Below, one piece after another: positions 33,066 through 41,819 of a DNA stretch of 64,000 nucleotides (positions are counted from its first letter, which is position 1; each line of letters begins with the position of its first letter). The translations under genes and the position numbers were made by a program. Source of the DNA: Bradyrhizobium sp. Ash2021 (GTDB lineage: Bacteria; Pseudomonadota; Alphaproteobacteria; Rhizobiales; Xanthobacteraceae); the NCBI RefSeq assembly GCF_031202265.1, contig NZ_CP100604.1:8228501-8292500 (forward strand). Direction: 5' to 3'. The notes beneath the pieces were generated by a model that worked only from the letters and a program-made list of their open reading frames with translations, did no database searches and was not told the DNA's origin.

Positions 33066-33451
33066 GCACCAAAATCCATGCCATGGTCGATGCACTTGGC
33101 AATCCGTTGGCGTTCCTGCTGACCGCAGGGCAAGCCCACGATTTGGAAGGCGCTGACGCGCTGCTGCCTCAGATGCAGGCCGATACCTTGTTGGCGGACA
33201 AGGCCTTCGATGCCGATCTACGTGTCATCGAGCCTCTGCTTGCGGCAGGAAAAACGCCGGTGATCCCGCCCAAGAGCAATCGAAAGCTCCAACGCGCCTA
33301 CGACAAGGAACTGTACAAAGCGCGCCACCTCATGGAAAACCTCTATTGCAAGCTCAAACAGTACCGAGCCATAGCCACCCGCTACGATAAGACCGCCAGA
33401 AACTTTCTCGCCGCAGTCCATCTCGCCGCCGCAGTCATTTGGCTCAATTGA
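33023..33451 (+). CDS. IS5-family transposase OrfB (frameshifted part)
   Basis: It carries the rest of the DDE domain: IGRSKGGLSTKIHAMVDALG, LLADKAFDADLRVIEPLLAA with the second Asp, IPPKSNRKLQRAYDKELYKA and RHLMENLYCKLKQYRAIATRYDKTARNF with the catalytic Glu (M-E-N). It has no good start codon of its own (a TTG at 33062 is unlikely), which supports production only as an OrfA-OrfB fusion. The stop codon lies inside the right inverted repeat. Confidence 0.88.
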   Translation, partial: DSEDQAIGRSKGGLSTKIHAMVDALGNPLAFLLTAGQAHDLEGADALLPQMQADTLLADKAFDADLRVIEPLLAAGKTPVIPPKSNRKLQRAYDKELYKARHLMENLYCKLKQYRAIATRYDKTARNFLAAVHLAAAVIWLN

Positions 33452-33631
33452 GGACAGGCTCTAGCTAGTTCCGAATGCAAGTTTTCGCAAGCCGCTCATG
33501 CGAGGTGCGCGCGAGAACGGTTGACAGCGCGCGCGGCAGGCAGTTAATTCAGGCCATGGGGACCCAGCGATCTCCCCACGAGGCGACAAGCCCAAGTATC
33601 GCGTCCCGTTCTGTTTTACGAGGGCGCAACC

Positions 33632-33964
33632 ATGTCATCCCACACCTCTATATCCCAAGATAAGCTTTCCCGTTTGATCGGGACGGCGAAGACCCCCGTT
33701 TTGATCGACGTCAGGACCGACGAGGATTTTGCCGCGGATCCGCGGCTGATTCCCGGTGCGGTCCGGCGGGGCCATCAAGACGCCCCCAACTGGGGCGGCG
33801 AATTCGCCGGCCGTCCGGCCATCGTCGTCTGCATGCGCGGCGACCGATCTGGTCCGGTAACTTGCGGCCCGTCGGGTGACCACAGCGGCAACCACAACTG
33901 GCAGGCCGACCTCCCGCACGACTGGAGCACGATGGCCCCGTCGGACAGCCCAACTGGTCCGTGA
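33632..33964 (+). CDS. Rhodanese-like sulfurtransferase domain with abnormal C-terminus
   Basis: A 110-aa frame with ATG 33632 after GAGGG. Residues 1-70 are a normal rhodanese start: ISQDKLSRLIGTAKTPVLID, VRTDEDFAADPRLIPGAVRR and the active-site loop IVVCMRGDR with the expected Cys. After that the sequence (SGPVTCGPSGDHSGNHNWQA) no longer resembles rhodanese; the usual helix (LSxGVAAWLRxxG) and final strand are missing. No other frame restores them, so this looks like a truncated gene fused to unrelated sequence. It ends 14 bases before the flavin oxidase gene. Confidence 0.6.
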   Translation: MSSHTSISQDKLSRLIGTAKTPVLIDVRTDEDFAADPRLIPGAVRRGHQDAPNWGGEFAGRPAIVVCMRGDRSGPVTCGPSGDHSGNHNWQADLPHDWSTMAPSDSPTGP

Positions 33965-33977
33965 AAAGGAGAACATC

Positions 33978-35360
33978 ATGCGCGACGAAGCCAAGATCAA
34001 ATTGCGTGAGAGCCTGCGCGGCCCGGTCATCGAGCGCGGCGCGGCCAATTATGATGAAGCCCGTGCCCTCTATAACGGCATGATCGACAAGCACCCGTTG
34101 CTGATCGCCCGCTGTGTCGATGTCGCCGACGTGATCGCGGCGGTGAATTTCGGCCGCGACAACGGCCTCCGCATCGCGATACGCGGCGGCGGTCACAATG
34201 GGCCAGGGCTCGCCAGCGTCGATGATGGCCTGGTCATCGACCTGTCGGACATCAAGGGCGTGCGCGTCGACCCGGTTGCTCGCACCGCGCGGGTCGGCGC
34301 CGGGTGTACCCAGGGCGACGTCGACCACGCCACCCACGCGTTCGGCCTCGCCGTGCCGGCCGGCATTATCTCGACCACCGGCGTCGCCGGCCTCACCTTG
34401 AGCGGCGGCCACGGTTATCTCACTCGCAAATACGGCCTGACCATCGACAATCTGATCGAGGCCGACGTCGTGCTGGCCGATGGCAGCTTCGTCGTCGCCA
34501 GCAAGGACAACAACCCCGATCTGTTCTGGGCGCTGCGCGGCGGCGGCGGCAATTTCGGCGTCGTCACCTCCTTTGTGTTCCGGCTGCATCCGGTGAGCAC
34601 GGTGTTTGCCGGACCGATCGCCTGGGACCAGATGCACGCGCGCACCATCATGCAGCGTTATCGCGATTTCCTGCCGAAAGCACCGGAGGAACTCGGCATT
34701 TTCCTCGGGCTCAAGACGGTCCTGTCGAGCGCGCCGTTTCCGCAAGAACTGTGGGGCAAGCGCATCTGCCTGCTGATGTGCTGTTACGACGGCTCCGAGG
34801 ACAACGGCAAGAAGGCCTTGGCACCGCTAATCGACGCGCTGCCGGCGCCATGGTTCAACTGGATGGGAACGATGCCGTATCCGGCCGTGCAGAGCATGTT
34901 CGATGGGCTCTACCCGAAGGGAATGCAGTGGTATTGGCGGGGCGACTTCGTCAAGACTCTTTCGGACGCAGCGATCGATGCCCATCTCGAACAGGCGGCA
35001 AAAACGCCGAGCGAATTGTCGCTGATGCATCTCTACCCGATCGACGGCGCCGTCCATCGCGTCGGCAGCGGCGACACCGCCTGGAATTGCCGCGACGCGA
35101 CCTGGTCGATGGTGATCGCCGGTATCGACCCGAACCCGCAGAAGGCGGGGCCGGTCACACGATGGACAAAAGCCTATTGGGAGGCGGTGCATCCGTTCGA
35201 CCTCGGCGGCGCCTATCCGAATTTCATGATGGACGATGAGGGCGACGCCCGGCTCAAGGCGACCTACGGGGGAAACTATGCCCGGCTGGCCGCTGTGAAG
35301 AGCAAATATGATGCTGCCAACGTGTTCCGGGTCAACCAGAACATCAAGCCGGCCGCCTGA
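33978..35360 (+). CDS. FAD-linked oxidase of the berberine-bridge/BBE-like family
   Basis: A 460-aa flavoprotein with AAAAGGAG just ahead of ATG 33978. The FAD_binding_4 domain covers residues about 35-210: IAIRGGGHNGPGLASVDDGL, where the His carries the covalent 8-alpha bond in this family, VGAGCTQGDVDHATHAFGLA, TLSGGHGYLTRKYGLTIDNL and FWALRGGGGNFGVVTSFVF. The Cys of bicovalent family members is absent in the YGLTIDNL region, so a single covalent link is likely. The C-terminus ends YARLAAVKSKYDAANVFRVNQN, the BBE signature. It oxidises an alcohol, sugar or secondary metabolite with O2. It may share a transcript with the rhodanese-like ORF. Confidence 0.9.
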   Translation: MRDEAKIKLRESLRGPVIERGAANYDEARALYNGMIDKHPLLIARCVDVADVIAAVNFGRDNGLRIAIRGGGHNGPGLASVDDGLVIDLSDIKGVRVDPVARTARVGAGCTQGDVDHATHAFGLAVPAGIISTTGVAGLTLSGGHGYLTRKYGLTIDNLIEADVVLADGSFVVASKDNNPDLFWALRGGGGNFGVVTSFVFRLHPVSTVFAGPIAWDQMHARTIMQRYRDFLPKAPEELGIFLGLKTVLSSAPFPQELWGKRICLLMCCYDGSEDNGKKALAPLIDALPAPWFNWMGTMPYPAVQSMFDGLYPKGMQWYWRGDFVKTLSDAAIDAHLEQAAKTPSELSLMHLYPIDGAVHRVGSGDTAWNCRDATWSMVIAGIDPNPQKAGPVTRWTKAYWEAVHPFDLGGAYPNFMMDDEGDARLKATYGGNYARLAAVKSKYDAANVFRVNQNIKPAA

Positions 35361-35426
35361 CGTAGCGGGCCTCACTTGTCGACCTCTGTGCACTGCCTTC
35401 GGCGCAGTACCTCTGCCTCGCGAAAT

Positions 35427-35462
35427 GCCGCCGTTGGTCGTGCCAGCGCGGCGGTTTTCGTT
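35427..35462 (+). terminator. Possible rho-independent terminator after the flavin oxidase
   Basis: GCCGCCG and CGCGGCGG flank a loop of about 15 bases and are followed by TTTTCGTTTT. It lies 67 bases after the oxidase stop codon. Confidence 0.5.
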
Positions 35463-35607
35463 TTGCAACACTCGCTGAGGATGTGCCGTAACGGCGCGAT
35501 TGCTATTCGCCGGATCGACAGAGCGAGACATCACCGGCGCACCTCGATACGCGGTGACGTCCAAAGAAAAGGGCGGTTCGGTCGGTGGATCGGGCCAATG
35601 CCTGGCG

Positions 35608-36825
35608 TCATACGAAGGCACTCAATCCCGTAATCGACTTGCCGACGATCAGCGTGTTCATCTCCCTTGTGCCCTCATAGGAGTAGATTGCTTCGGCATC
35701 GGCCACGAAGCGTCCGATGTGGTTCTCGAGCAGGATGCCGTTGCCGCCGAGCAACTCGCGCGCATAGCCGACGGTTTCTCGGCATTTGACCGTGCAGAAC
35801 GCTTTCGCGAGCGACGCATGCTCGTCGCGCATCACGCCTTCGTCCTGAAGCTGGGCGAGACGCAGCATCATCGCCTGGGTCGAGGTGACGTTGCCGAGCA
35901 TCCTCACCAGCAGGTCCTGAACGAGTTGGAAGCCGCCGATAGGCCTTCCGAATTGCGTCCGCTCCGTCGCATAGCGGAGCGCATGCTCGTATGCTCCCAT
36001 CTGGCAGCCTACGGCGAACCACGCCACGCCAGTGCGCGTCATCCTGAGAACCTTGGCGGTGTCCTTGAACGAGTTGGCGTTCTGCAAGCGGTCGGCCTCG
36101 GGAACGCGGCAGTCGCTCAGGGTGATCAACCCGTTCTGCACGACCCGCAATGCCATCTTGGTCTTGATCTTCTCGACCGAGAAGCCGGGATTGTCCTTTC
36201 CCACAACAAAGCCCTTGACCTGATTCGAGCCTTCCTCTCGTGCCCAGATCACGTTGATGTCGGCGAACGTGGCATTTCCGATCCATTTCTTCTGGCCATT
36301 GAGAATCCAGCTGTCGCCTTCACGGCGGCATGTCGTCATCATTCCACCTGATGTCGCCGACCCCACCAGCGGCTCCGTCAAGCCGAACGAGCCGATCTTG
36401 TCGAAGCGCATCATGGGCGGCAGCCAGCGTTGCTTCTGCTGCTCGTCGCCGCACAGATAGATCGATCCGGCCGAAAGGCCCGTGTGCACGCCCCAGAACG
36501 TCGCGACCGACGCATCGACACGCGCCAACTCCATCGCGACAAGGCCGTTCAGCAGCCAGCTGCCGCCGGCGGCGCCATATCCCTGATAGCCCACCCCTCC
36601 GATACCGACTTCCGCCATCTTCGGGATGATCTCGAAGGGAAATGCATCGCGGCTCCAATAATCCTCGATCACCGGCGCGACGACGCCTTCCGTGAACTCG
36701 CGAACATTTTTGAGCAGCGCCCGCTCGCTGTCGTTCAGCACGGCGGCTATCCTGTAGAAGTCGCCTTCGATTGGAGGTGGAGCGTAGTCCGTTTTCCCGA
36801 TTGATTTTGCCTGCTGAGTCGCCAT
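35608..36825 (-). CDS. Acyl-CoA dehydrogenase (glutaryl-CoA dehydrogenase-like)
   Basis: A 405-aa flavoenzyme from ATG 36825, with GGGAG ahead. The three-domain acyl-CoA dehydrogenase layout is complete: the helical N-domain, SFGLTEPLVGSATSGGMMTT and WILNGQKKWIGNATFADINV for FAD, then TRTGVAWFAVGCQMGAYEHA and RYATERTQFGRPIGGFQLVQ. The catalytic base is the Glu in SYEGTREMNTLIVGKSITG, placed as in glutaryl- and isovaleryl-type enzymes. It probably oxidises acyl-CoA in the beta-oxidation branch that feeds PHA. It is last in the minus-strand operon behind phaC and phaZ. The exact chain-length preference is open. Confidence 0.88.
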   Translation of the reverse strand: MATQQAKSIGKTDYAPPPIEGDFYRIAAVLNDSERALLKNVREFTEGVVAPVIEDYWSRDAFPFEIIPKMAEVGIGGVGYQGYGAAGGSWLLNGLVAMELARVDASVATFWGVHTGLSAGSIYLCGDEQQKQRWLPPMMRFDKIGSFGLTEPLVGSATSGGMMTTCRREGDSWILNGQKKWIGNATFADINVIWAREEGSNQVKGFVVGKDNPGFSVEKIKTKMALRVVQNGLITLSDCRVPEADRLQNANSFKDTAKVLRMTRTGVAWFAVGCQMGAYEHALRYATERTQFGRPIGGFQLVQDLLVRMLGNVTSTQAMMLRLAQLQDEGVMRDEHASLAKAFCTVKCRETVGYARELLGGNGILLENHIGRFVADAEAIYSYEGTREMNTLIVGKSITGLSAFV

Positions 36826-36916
36826 CGGTTTCTCCCTGCGCTGAGTGGTGAGGCCTGCCTGCGTTTGCTGGCTCCCAGCAAAGCTGGCTTGTCGCTTTGC
36901 CGGAGATCCTCCTGGT

Positions 36917-37009
36917 TCAGGTCGGCTCGTTTCGAGCAAAGCTGGCGCGTAGCCCCTCAAGAGCCTCTTTCATGCGGTTCTCGATATACAACGTCGTGTC
37001 TGTCGTCAT
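36917..37009 (-). CDS. 30-aa micro-ORF coupled to phaZ
   Basis: A frame of 30 codons that starts at ATG 37009, overlapping the phaZ stop codon as ATGA, with GGGAGGAA eight bases ahead. The peptide reads MTTDTTLYIENRMKEALEGL and ends RASFARNEPT, an amphipathic helix with alternating charges. The strong ribosome-binding site and the coupled start are good evidence for translation. Such a peptide could attach to a PHA protein or be the remnant of a longer gene. It sits between phaZ and the acyl-CoA dehydrogenase in the same operon. Confidence 0.5.
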   Translation of the reverse strand: MTTDTTLYIENRMKEALEGLRASFARNEPT

Positions 37010-37986
37010 TTCCTCCCTTCCCGCTGTGTTTGGACATCGCGGCGTCCTCCGAATGACGGAATGAGGTCTCTGACCCAACCAGCCAATCGTGAAAGTGGAG
37101 ATGATGGATCGACGTGCTTGCTCGCGTCGGCCAGAAATGCCTCGATCAGGGCGGCGGTTTCCACCGGCCGCGTCACGATGAACAGGTGCCCGTCCTCGAT
37201 CATCCGGAGCTCGGCGTTCGGGATCAGGCCCGCTAGAATGTGACCATTGACCGGAGGGACCAGTGGATCGTCGCGGCCCATCAGAACGAGCGTCGGCTGC
37301 GGCAGCGACCACAGCCACGGCAGACTGGTCCAGCCGCTCATCGCGAGAAGCTGATACAGATAGCCCAAGCTTCGCGCACCGTGCATCGCGACCGCGTGCC
37401 GGCCGATCAGGGATGGGTCGTCGCGAAAGGCTCCCCCGTAAATATCCGCCGCTATCCTGTTCATGTAGTCCTTGTCGGTGTAGCGGCGCGGCGTAGCCAT
37501 TTTCCACAACACGGAGGGGCTTGCCGGCACCATCGTGAAACCGGGCGCCGTCGCAGCGAGCACCAACCGCCGGCACAGCTTTGGATATTGATGCGCGAAC
37601 TGCTGCGCGATTCCGCCGCCCCAGGACACGCCGGCGACGTCGATCTCCGTGTAGCCGAGTTCCGCGACGAGGCCCGCGGCAAGCCGCGCCAGCGTTGATG
37701 GGCGATACGGAAGGAGCGGCCTGGGTGAGCCGCCGACGCCGGGCACGTCAAAGATGATTGCCGTCGTGCTCGTGAGTGCTTCCAGGAACGGCTTCGCCAA
37801 CTCCCAATTGGCGCCGATCCCGTTGAACAGCAACAGCGGCGGCTGCTGGCCGCTGTTGTGCCTGATGGCAACCTGGAGCAACTGCCCCTCGACCGCGATT
37901 TGTCGCGCCTCGATCTCCGGCGTCGCGCCTCGGTTCCCTCCTGCAGGATCGTTAGTCAAAGACGTAAGTCCCCGGAGCTGCCGCAA
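37006..37986 (-). CDS. phaZ: Intracellular PHA depolymerase (PhaZ, alpha/beta hydrolase)
   Basis: Up to 326 aa; the only early start is TTG at 37986, so the protein overlaps phaC by 35 bases, and the exact start is uncertain. The sequence follows the medium-chain-length PhaZ of Pseudomonas closely: LLLFNGIGANWELAKPFLEA, IIFDVPGVGGSPRPLLPYRP, AGVSWGGGIAQQFAHQYPKL with nucleophile Ser121, FTMVPASPSVLWKMATPRRY, IYGGAFRDDPSLI, LVLMGRDDPLVPPVNGHILA and IEDGHLFIVTRP with the His. It cuts stored polyester into monomers in the cytoplasm. Its placement directly behind phaC mirrors the phaC1-phaZ order of pseudomonads. Confidence 0.88.
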   Translation of the reverse strand: MRQLRGLTSLTNDPAGGNRGATPEIEARQIAVEGQLLQVAIRHNSGQQPPLLLFNGIGANWELAKPFLEALTSTTAIIFDVPGVGGSPRPLLPYRPSTLARLAAGLVAELGYTEIDVAGVSWGGGIAQQFAHQYPKLCRRLVLAATAPGFTMVPASPSVLWKMATPRRYTDKDYMNRIAADIYGGAFRDDPSLIGRHAVAMHGARSLGYLYQLLAMSGWTSLPWLWSLPQPTLVLMGRDDPLVPPVNGHILAGLIPNAELRMIEDGHLFIVTRPVETAALIEAFLADASKHVDPSSPLSRLAGWVRDLIPSFGGRRDVQTQREGRK

Positions 37987-39655
37987 GGACCGGATGGCGT
38001 TCGCTACCCAGCGACGCGGCTGCCGCGACCTCTTCGCCCGATCGTGCGTACAGCCAATCGCGCCAGTCGAGCCACCAGCTTCCCTTACGCTTCTCGGCCG
38101 AGGCCATGAATGCGTCTGGACCGGATGGATGGACCGTTCCGATCATGAAGGAGGCCTTCGGATTGGTTGGGGGGTTGAGGAGGCTCTGGAGGTGGCCGCT
38201 GTTCGAAAGCACGAAGGTGGTCCCCTCGCCCATGATCTGGGCGGTCTTGTGCACACCCTTCCAGGGCGTGATGTGGTCGGTCACGCCGGCGATCACGTAA
38301 CTGTCGACCCTGGTTCTGCTCATGTCGATCGCCTTGCCGTTCAGCGTGAGCTTTCCGGCGTTGACGAACGGGTTCGTGAAATAGAGATCCAGGTAATCGC
38401 CATGCAGGCCGGCTGGAAGTCGGGTTGTGTCGGCATTCCAGTACAGGATATCGAAGGCCGGCGGCTGGTTGCCGAGCAGGTAGTTGTTGACCCAGTAATT
38501 CCAGATCAGGTCGTTCGGCCTCATCCAGGCGAACATTCGTGCCAGTTCGTGGCCGTCGACCATGCCGCGCAGCCGGGAGGTTTCCTTGGCCGCGCGCATC
38601 GTCTCCGGCGTCATCAGGCAGCCGAACGCGCTCTCGTCGGCGGTGTTCGGATCGAGCAGGCAGACCGCGAGCACCATATTCCTGATCTTCTGTTGCCCCG
38701 CGCTTCCAAGCGTCGCGAAATAAGCCGTCGAGGTGATGCCCCCGGAACAGGATCCCATCATCGAGATATCGTCGCTGCCGGTCACGGCCCGCGCGACATC
38801 GACAGCTTCGTCAAGCGCTGCGACATAGGTATCGAGGCCCCATTCACGATGCGCCGTTGTCGGATTGCGCCAGCTGATGCAGAACACCTGGATGCCGCTG
38901 TCGACCAGGAAGCGCACCATGCTCTTGTCGGGCGACAGATCCAACGCGTAGTATTTGTTGATCTGCGGCGGGGTGATGACCAGCGGCCGCTTTCTCACAT
39001 TCGGCGTCGTCGGCGAATACTGTATCAACTCCAGCAATTCGTTGCGGAAGACCACGCCACCCTTCGTTGTCGCCAGATTCTCTCCGACCTTGAACGCACT
39101 CTGATCGACCATTGACGGCATGCCGCCGTTCCTGGTGAGGTCATCGAGGTAGTTCTTCAACCCCTGCCAGACGCTGCGGCCGCCGGTATCCAGGAAATTG
39201 CGCATCGCCGCCGGATTGGTCAGCATTGCATTGGTGGGCGCGACCGCATCGATCAGGATTTCCGTGACCAGGTGTGCCCGCGCCTTGTCGATGTTGCTCA
39301 GGCTCGTCTTGTCGACAAAGCCGCTGACTGCATCGCCCCAGGCAAGATAGGCCTTGAGCATCCCGCTGTGCAGCGAACTCTGCTTCCAGGTGGCATCGGA
39401 AAATCGTCTGTCGCCCGCCTTCGGCGCACGCTCGGACTTGCCGGCGACGATGGAGCCGAGTTCGCCCAGGAAAGCGAGCCATTGCTCGGTGGCGACCTTC
39501 GGCTCGTTGACGATGGCCTTGAACAGGGTGCCGGCGCCGTCGACGAAATCCTGCCCCCGGATGCCAACGAGGGGATTGAGCGCCAGCGTATTTCGGGATG
39601 CTTCTTCTGATATCCCCTCCATTGGAGGAGTTTGCTCGCGATTTTCCGCGCTCAT
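37952..39655 (-). CDS. phaC: Poly(3-hydroxyalkanoate) synthase (PhaC), class II-like
   Basis: A 567-aa polymerase, the size of class II (medium-chain-length) synthases. The catalytic triad is complete: Cys303 in MMGSCSGGITS (the lipase box with Cys in place of Ser), Asp460 in GVTDHITPWKG and His488 in SNSGHLQSLLNPP. Other conserved blocks are NALLTNPAA-like (TNAMLTNPAAMRNFLDTGGR), PLVITPPQINKYYALDLSPD and WNADTTRLPAGLHGDYL. It joins (R)-3-hydroxyacyl-CoA units into granules. Its start overlaps the MaoC stop (ATGA). A class II-type synthase in a rhizobium-like chromosome, which normally relies on class I PhaC, is notable. Confidence 0.93.
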   Translation of the reverse strand: MSAENREQTPPMEGISEEASRNTLALNPLVGIRGQDFVDGAGTLFKAIVNEPKVATEQWLAFLGELGSIVAGKSERAPKAGDRRFSDATWKQSSLHSGMLKAYLAWGDAVSGFVDKTSLSNIDKARAHLVTEILIDAVAPTNAMLTNPAAMRNFLDTGGRSVWQGLKNYLDDLTRNGGMPSMVDQSAFKVGENLATTKGGVVFRNELLELIQYSPTTPNVRKRPLVITPPQINKYYALDLSPDKSMVRFLVDSGIQVFCISWRNPTTAHREWGLDTYVAALDEAVDVARAVTGSDDISMMGSCSGGITSTAYFATLGSAGQQKIRNMVLAVCLLDPNTADESAFGCLMTPETMRAAKETSRLRGMVDGHELARMFAWMRPNDLIWNYWVNNYLLGNQPPAFDILYWNADTTRLPAGLHGDYLDLYFTNPFVNAGKLTLNGKAIDMSRTRVDSYVIAGVTDHITPWKGVHKTAQIMGEGTTFVLSNSGHLQSLLNPPTNPKASFMIGTVHPSGPDAFMASAEKRKGSWWLDWRDWLYARSGEEVAAAASLGSERHPVLAAAPGTYVFD

Positions 39656-40128
39656 TGCCGCGCTCCCGCTGCGGGAAGCAGAAGCGCCAGCGTCTCGGCT
39701 ACCAAAGCTGGCTTCTCCGATCCCTCTACTTCCAGCGTGTTCTGGGTCTTCATGATCACCTGCCCGCCTTCTCTCGGCTCGAGCCCGGCGAGAACAACGC
39801 GCAGCCTGACTCGCGCCCCGGCCGGGACGGGAGCCAGAAAGCGAACCTTGTCGATTCCGTAATTCAGCCCGGCGGCGGCATCAGTCGGGACGACACCGAT
39901 CTCCATCGCCAGCGGGGCCACCATCGCGAGCGTCAGATAGCCGTGGGCGATGGGACTGCGGAACGGACTTTCCTGCTTCGACCTCTCGACGTCCACATGA
40001 ATCCATTGATGGTCGCCGGTGCAGGACGCAAACGCGTCGATACGCGCCTGGTCGATTTTGACCCAACTGGAAACGCCGAGTTCATGCCCAACTTTTTGGC
40101 CCAAACCGGCAAGGGTGAGGCTGCTCAT
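39652..40128 (-). CDS. MaoC-like (R)-enoyl-CoA hydratase (PhaJ/NodN type)
   Basis: A 158-aa hot-dog-fold protein from ATG 40128 after GAGGAGGAA. It has the hydratase-2 motif: QARIDAFASCTGDHQWIHVD, with the Asp and His that activate water, then SPIAHGYLTLAMVAPLAMEI. It is a single MaoC domain like PhaJ or NodN-type proteins. It would convert trans-2-enoyl-CoA from beta-oxidation into (R)-3-hydroxyacyl-CoA, the direct substrate of the synthase encoded next. The one-base stop/start overlap with phaC supports the link. Chain-length range cannot be read from the sequence. Confidence 0.88.
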   Translation of the reverse strand: MSSLTLAGLGQKVGHELGVSSWVKIDQARIDAFASCTGDHQWIHVDVERSKQESPFRSPIAHGYLTLAMVAPLAMEIGVVPTDAAAGLNYGIDKVRFLAPVPAGARVRLRVVLAGLEPREGGQVIMKTQNTLEVEGSEKPALVAETLALLLPAAGARQ

Positions 40129-40166
40129 GCTTTCCTCCTCAATCATTCGCGGCTGCATTCGGACAG

Positions 40167-41819
40167 CTACATCTTCTCGTACCGCTTGCGCAGCTCCATT
40201 TTGTTGATCTTGCCGACGCTCGTCTTGGGAATGCTGTCGATGAACAGTATCTTCTCCGGAATGCCGTATTTCGAGATGACGCCTTTGTCGGCGAACACTT
40301 TGAGATGGTCTTTGATAACCGCGGCGCTGACGCCATTCGCATCGGACGCCCGCTTGACCACGAGCGCGAGCGGCCGCTCACCCCATTTGTCGTCCTTGAC
40401 GCCGATGACGGCCGCCTCCGCGACGCCCGCGCATTGCGAGATCAGGTCCTCGATCTGCAACGACGAGACCCACTCGCCGCCGGTCTTGATCACGTCCTTG
40501 ATCCGGTCGGTGATGTGCACATAGCCGTTCGCGTCGATCACGGCGATATCGCTGGTGTGCAGGTAGCCCCCGGCCCAGAGTTGCTCTGAGCCCTCGGGAT
40601 TGTTGAAATAACCCTGGGTGAGCCAGGGCGCCCGCAGCACGATCTCGCCGGCGGACTTGCCGTCATGCGGCACATTCTTCATGTCGGAATCGACGATGCG
40701 CAGATCCACCAGCGGCCCGGCGATCCCGGCCTTGGCGCGGAACTCGACTTCCCCATCCGGATCGCCGGTCAAGTCCTTCGATCGGACGTGGGACACCGCG
40801 GCAAGCGGGCCGGTCTCCGACATCCCATAGCCCGCGAAGATGTCGATGCCCGCAGCCAGCGCCCGCTTGGCCAGCGCCTTCGGCAAGGCCGAACCGCCGA
40901 TCACCATCTTGAGGCCGCTCAGATCGACATTCGCCGCAGCGGCCGCGTCGAGCAGCATCTGCAGGATAGTCGGCACGCCATGGGTGAAGGTGACACCTTC
41001 ATTCTTGATCAGCTTGACCAGCATCGCCGGCTCGTAGCGTCCGGGATAGACCTGCTTGGCGCCGGCAAGTGTCGCGGACCAGGGAAAACCCCAGGCATGG
41101 ACGTGAAACATTGGCGTAATCGGCATGTAGACGTCGTCACGTGAGAAGCGGCCCTGCGAGCCCGACATCCCGAACAGCGCCAATCCGCAGATCGAGTGCA
41201 ACACGAGTTGCCGGTGGCTGTAATAGACGCCCTTGGGCAGTCCGGTCGTGCCGGTTGTGTAAAAAGTGGTCGCCTGGGTGTTCTCGTCGAAATCAGGAAA
41301 GTCGTAGTCAGGCGCAGCCGCAGCAAGCAGGCTCTCATATTCGCCGACGAAGGACAGACTGCCAGTCTGCGGGGCGGGTCGGTCCGACATCACGATCAGC
41401 CGTTTGACCTTCGGCAATTGGGCCTTCAGCCCCTCCACCAATTCGACGAACTCATCGTTGACGAGAAGCGTCGAGGCGCCGGCGTGGTCGATCGTGTAGG
41501 CGATCTGTTCGGGTGACAGGCGGACATTCACCGTCTGCAACACGGCGCCCATCATCGGGATCGCGAAGAAAGCTTCGAGAAACCGGTGGCTGTCCCAGTC
41601 GAGGACGCCCACGGTGTCACCGGGCACAACCCCCGCTTTGCTCAGCGCCGACGCGAGACGGCTTATCCGCTCCCTGATCTGGAGATAGGTGAAGCGCCTC
41701 AGATCGCGGTAAACGACCTCCTGATCCGGCGCTTGCACGCTCGGCGTGTGCCACAATTGCTTGAAAATCAAAGGATATTGATAAGCAGATTTGGTGACCT
41801 GGATCAGCCTTCCCACCAT
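40167..41819 (-). CDS. Medium/long-chain fatty acyl-CoA ligase (AlkK-like)
   Basis: A 550-aa ANL-superfamily enzyme. Motifs in order: FYTTGTTGLPKGVYYSHRQL (P-loop), ITPMFHVHAWGFPWSATLAG, GYGMSETGPLAAVSH, HTSDIAVIDANGYVHITDR with KDVIKTGGEWVSS (hinge), and KTSVGKINKMELRKRY with the adenylating Lys. It lies within the AlkK/fadD3-like group used for medium-chain acids. It activates free fatty acids to acyl-CoA with ATP in the cytoplasm and is the first gene of the operon leading to phaC. The gap to maoC is 38 bases. It is divergent from the AraC regulator. Confidence 0.9.
   Translation of the reverse strand: MVGRLIQVTKSAYQYPLIFKQLWHTPSVQAPDQEVVYRDLRRFTYLQIRERISRLASALSKAGVVPGDTVGVLDWDSHRFLEAFFAIPMMGAVLQTVNVRLSPEQIAYTIDHAGASTLLVNDEFVELVEGLKAQLPKVKRLIVMSDRPAPQTGSLSFVGEYESLLAAAAPDYDFPDFDENTQATTFYTTGTTGLPKGVYYSHRQLVLHSICGLALFGMSGSQGRFSRDDVYMPITPMFHVHAWGFPWSATLAGAKQVYPGRYEPAMLVKLIKNEGVTFTHGVPTILQMLLDAAAAANVDLSGLKMVIGGSALPKALAKRALAAGIDIFAGYGMSETGPLAAVSHVRSKDLTGDPDGEVEFRAKAGIAGPLVDLRIVDSDMKNVPHDGKSAGEIVLRAPWLTQGYFNNPEGSEQLWAGGYLHTSDIAVIDANGYVHITDRIKDVIKTGGEWVSSLQIEDLISQCAGVAEAAVIGVKDDKWGERPLALVVKRASDANGVSAAVIKDHLKVFADKGVISKYGIPEKILFIDSIPKTSVGKINKMELRKRYEKM

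Larger units (their letters stand above)
32615..33460 (+). mobile_element. IS5-family insertion sequence (IS427/IS870-like), 846 bp
   Basis: Bounded by perfect 15-bp inverted repeats AGCCTGTCCTCAATT at 32615-32629 and, inverted, at 33446-33460. CTAG lies directly outside on both sides (32611-32614 and 33461-33464), as expected for elements of this group that duplicate or target CTAG. It encodes a transposase in two overlapping frames. Both ends and both frames are intact, so the element may still be mobile. Confidence 0.92.

Noticed and set aside
33062..33451. Independent translation of IS5 OrfB from TTG 33062
   Set aside because: The conserved IGRSKGG segment lies before this codon in the same frame, so frameshift fusion explains the data better.
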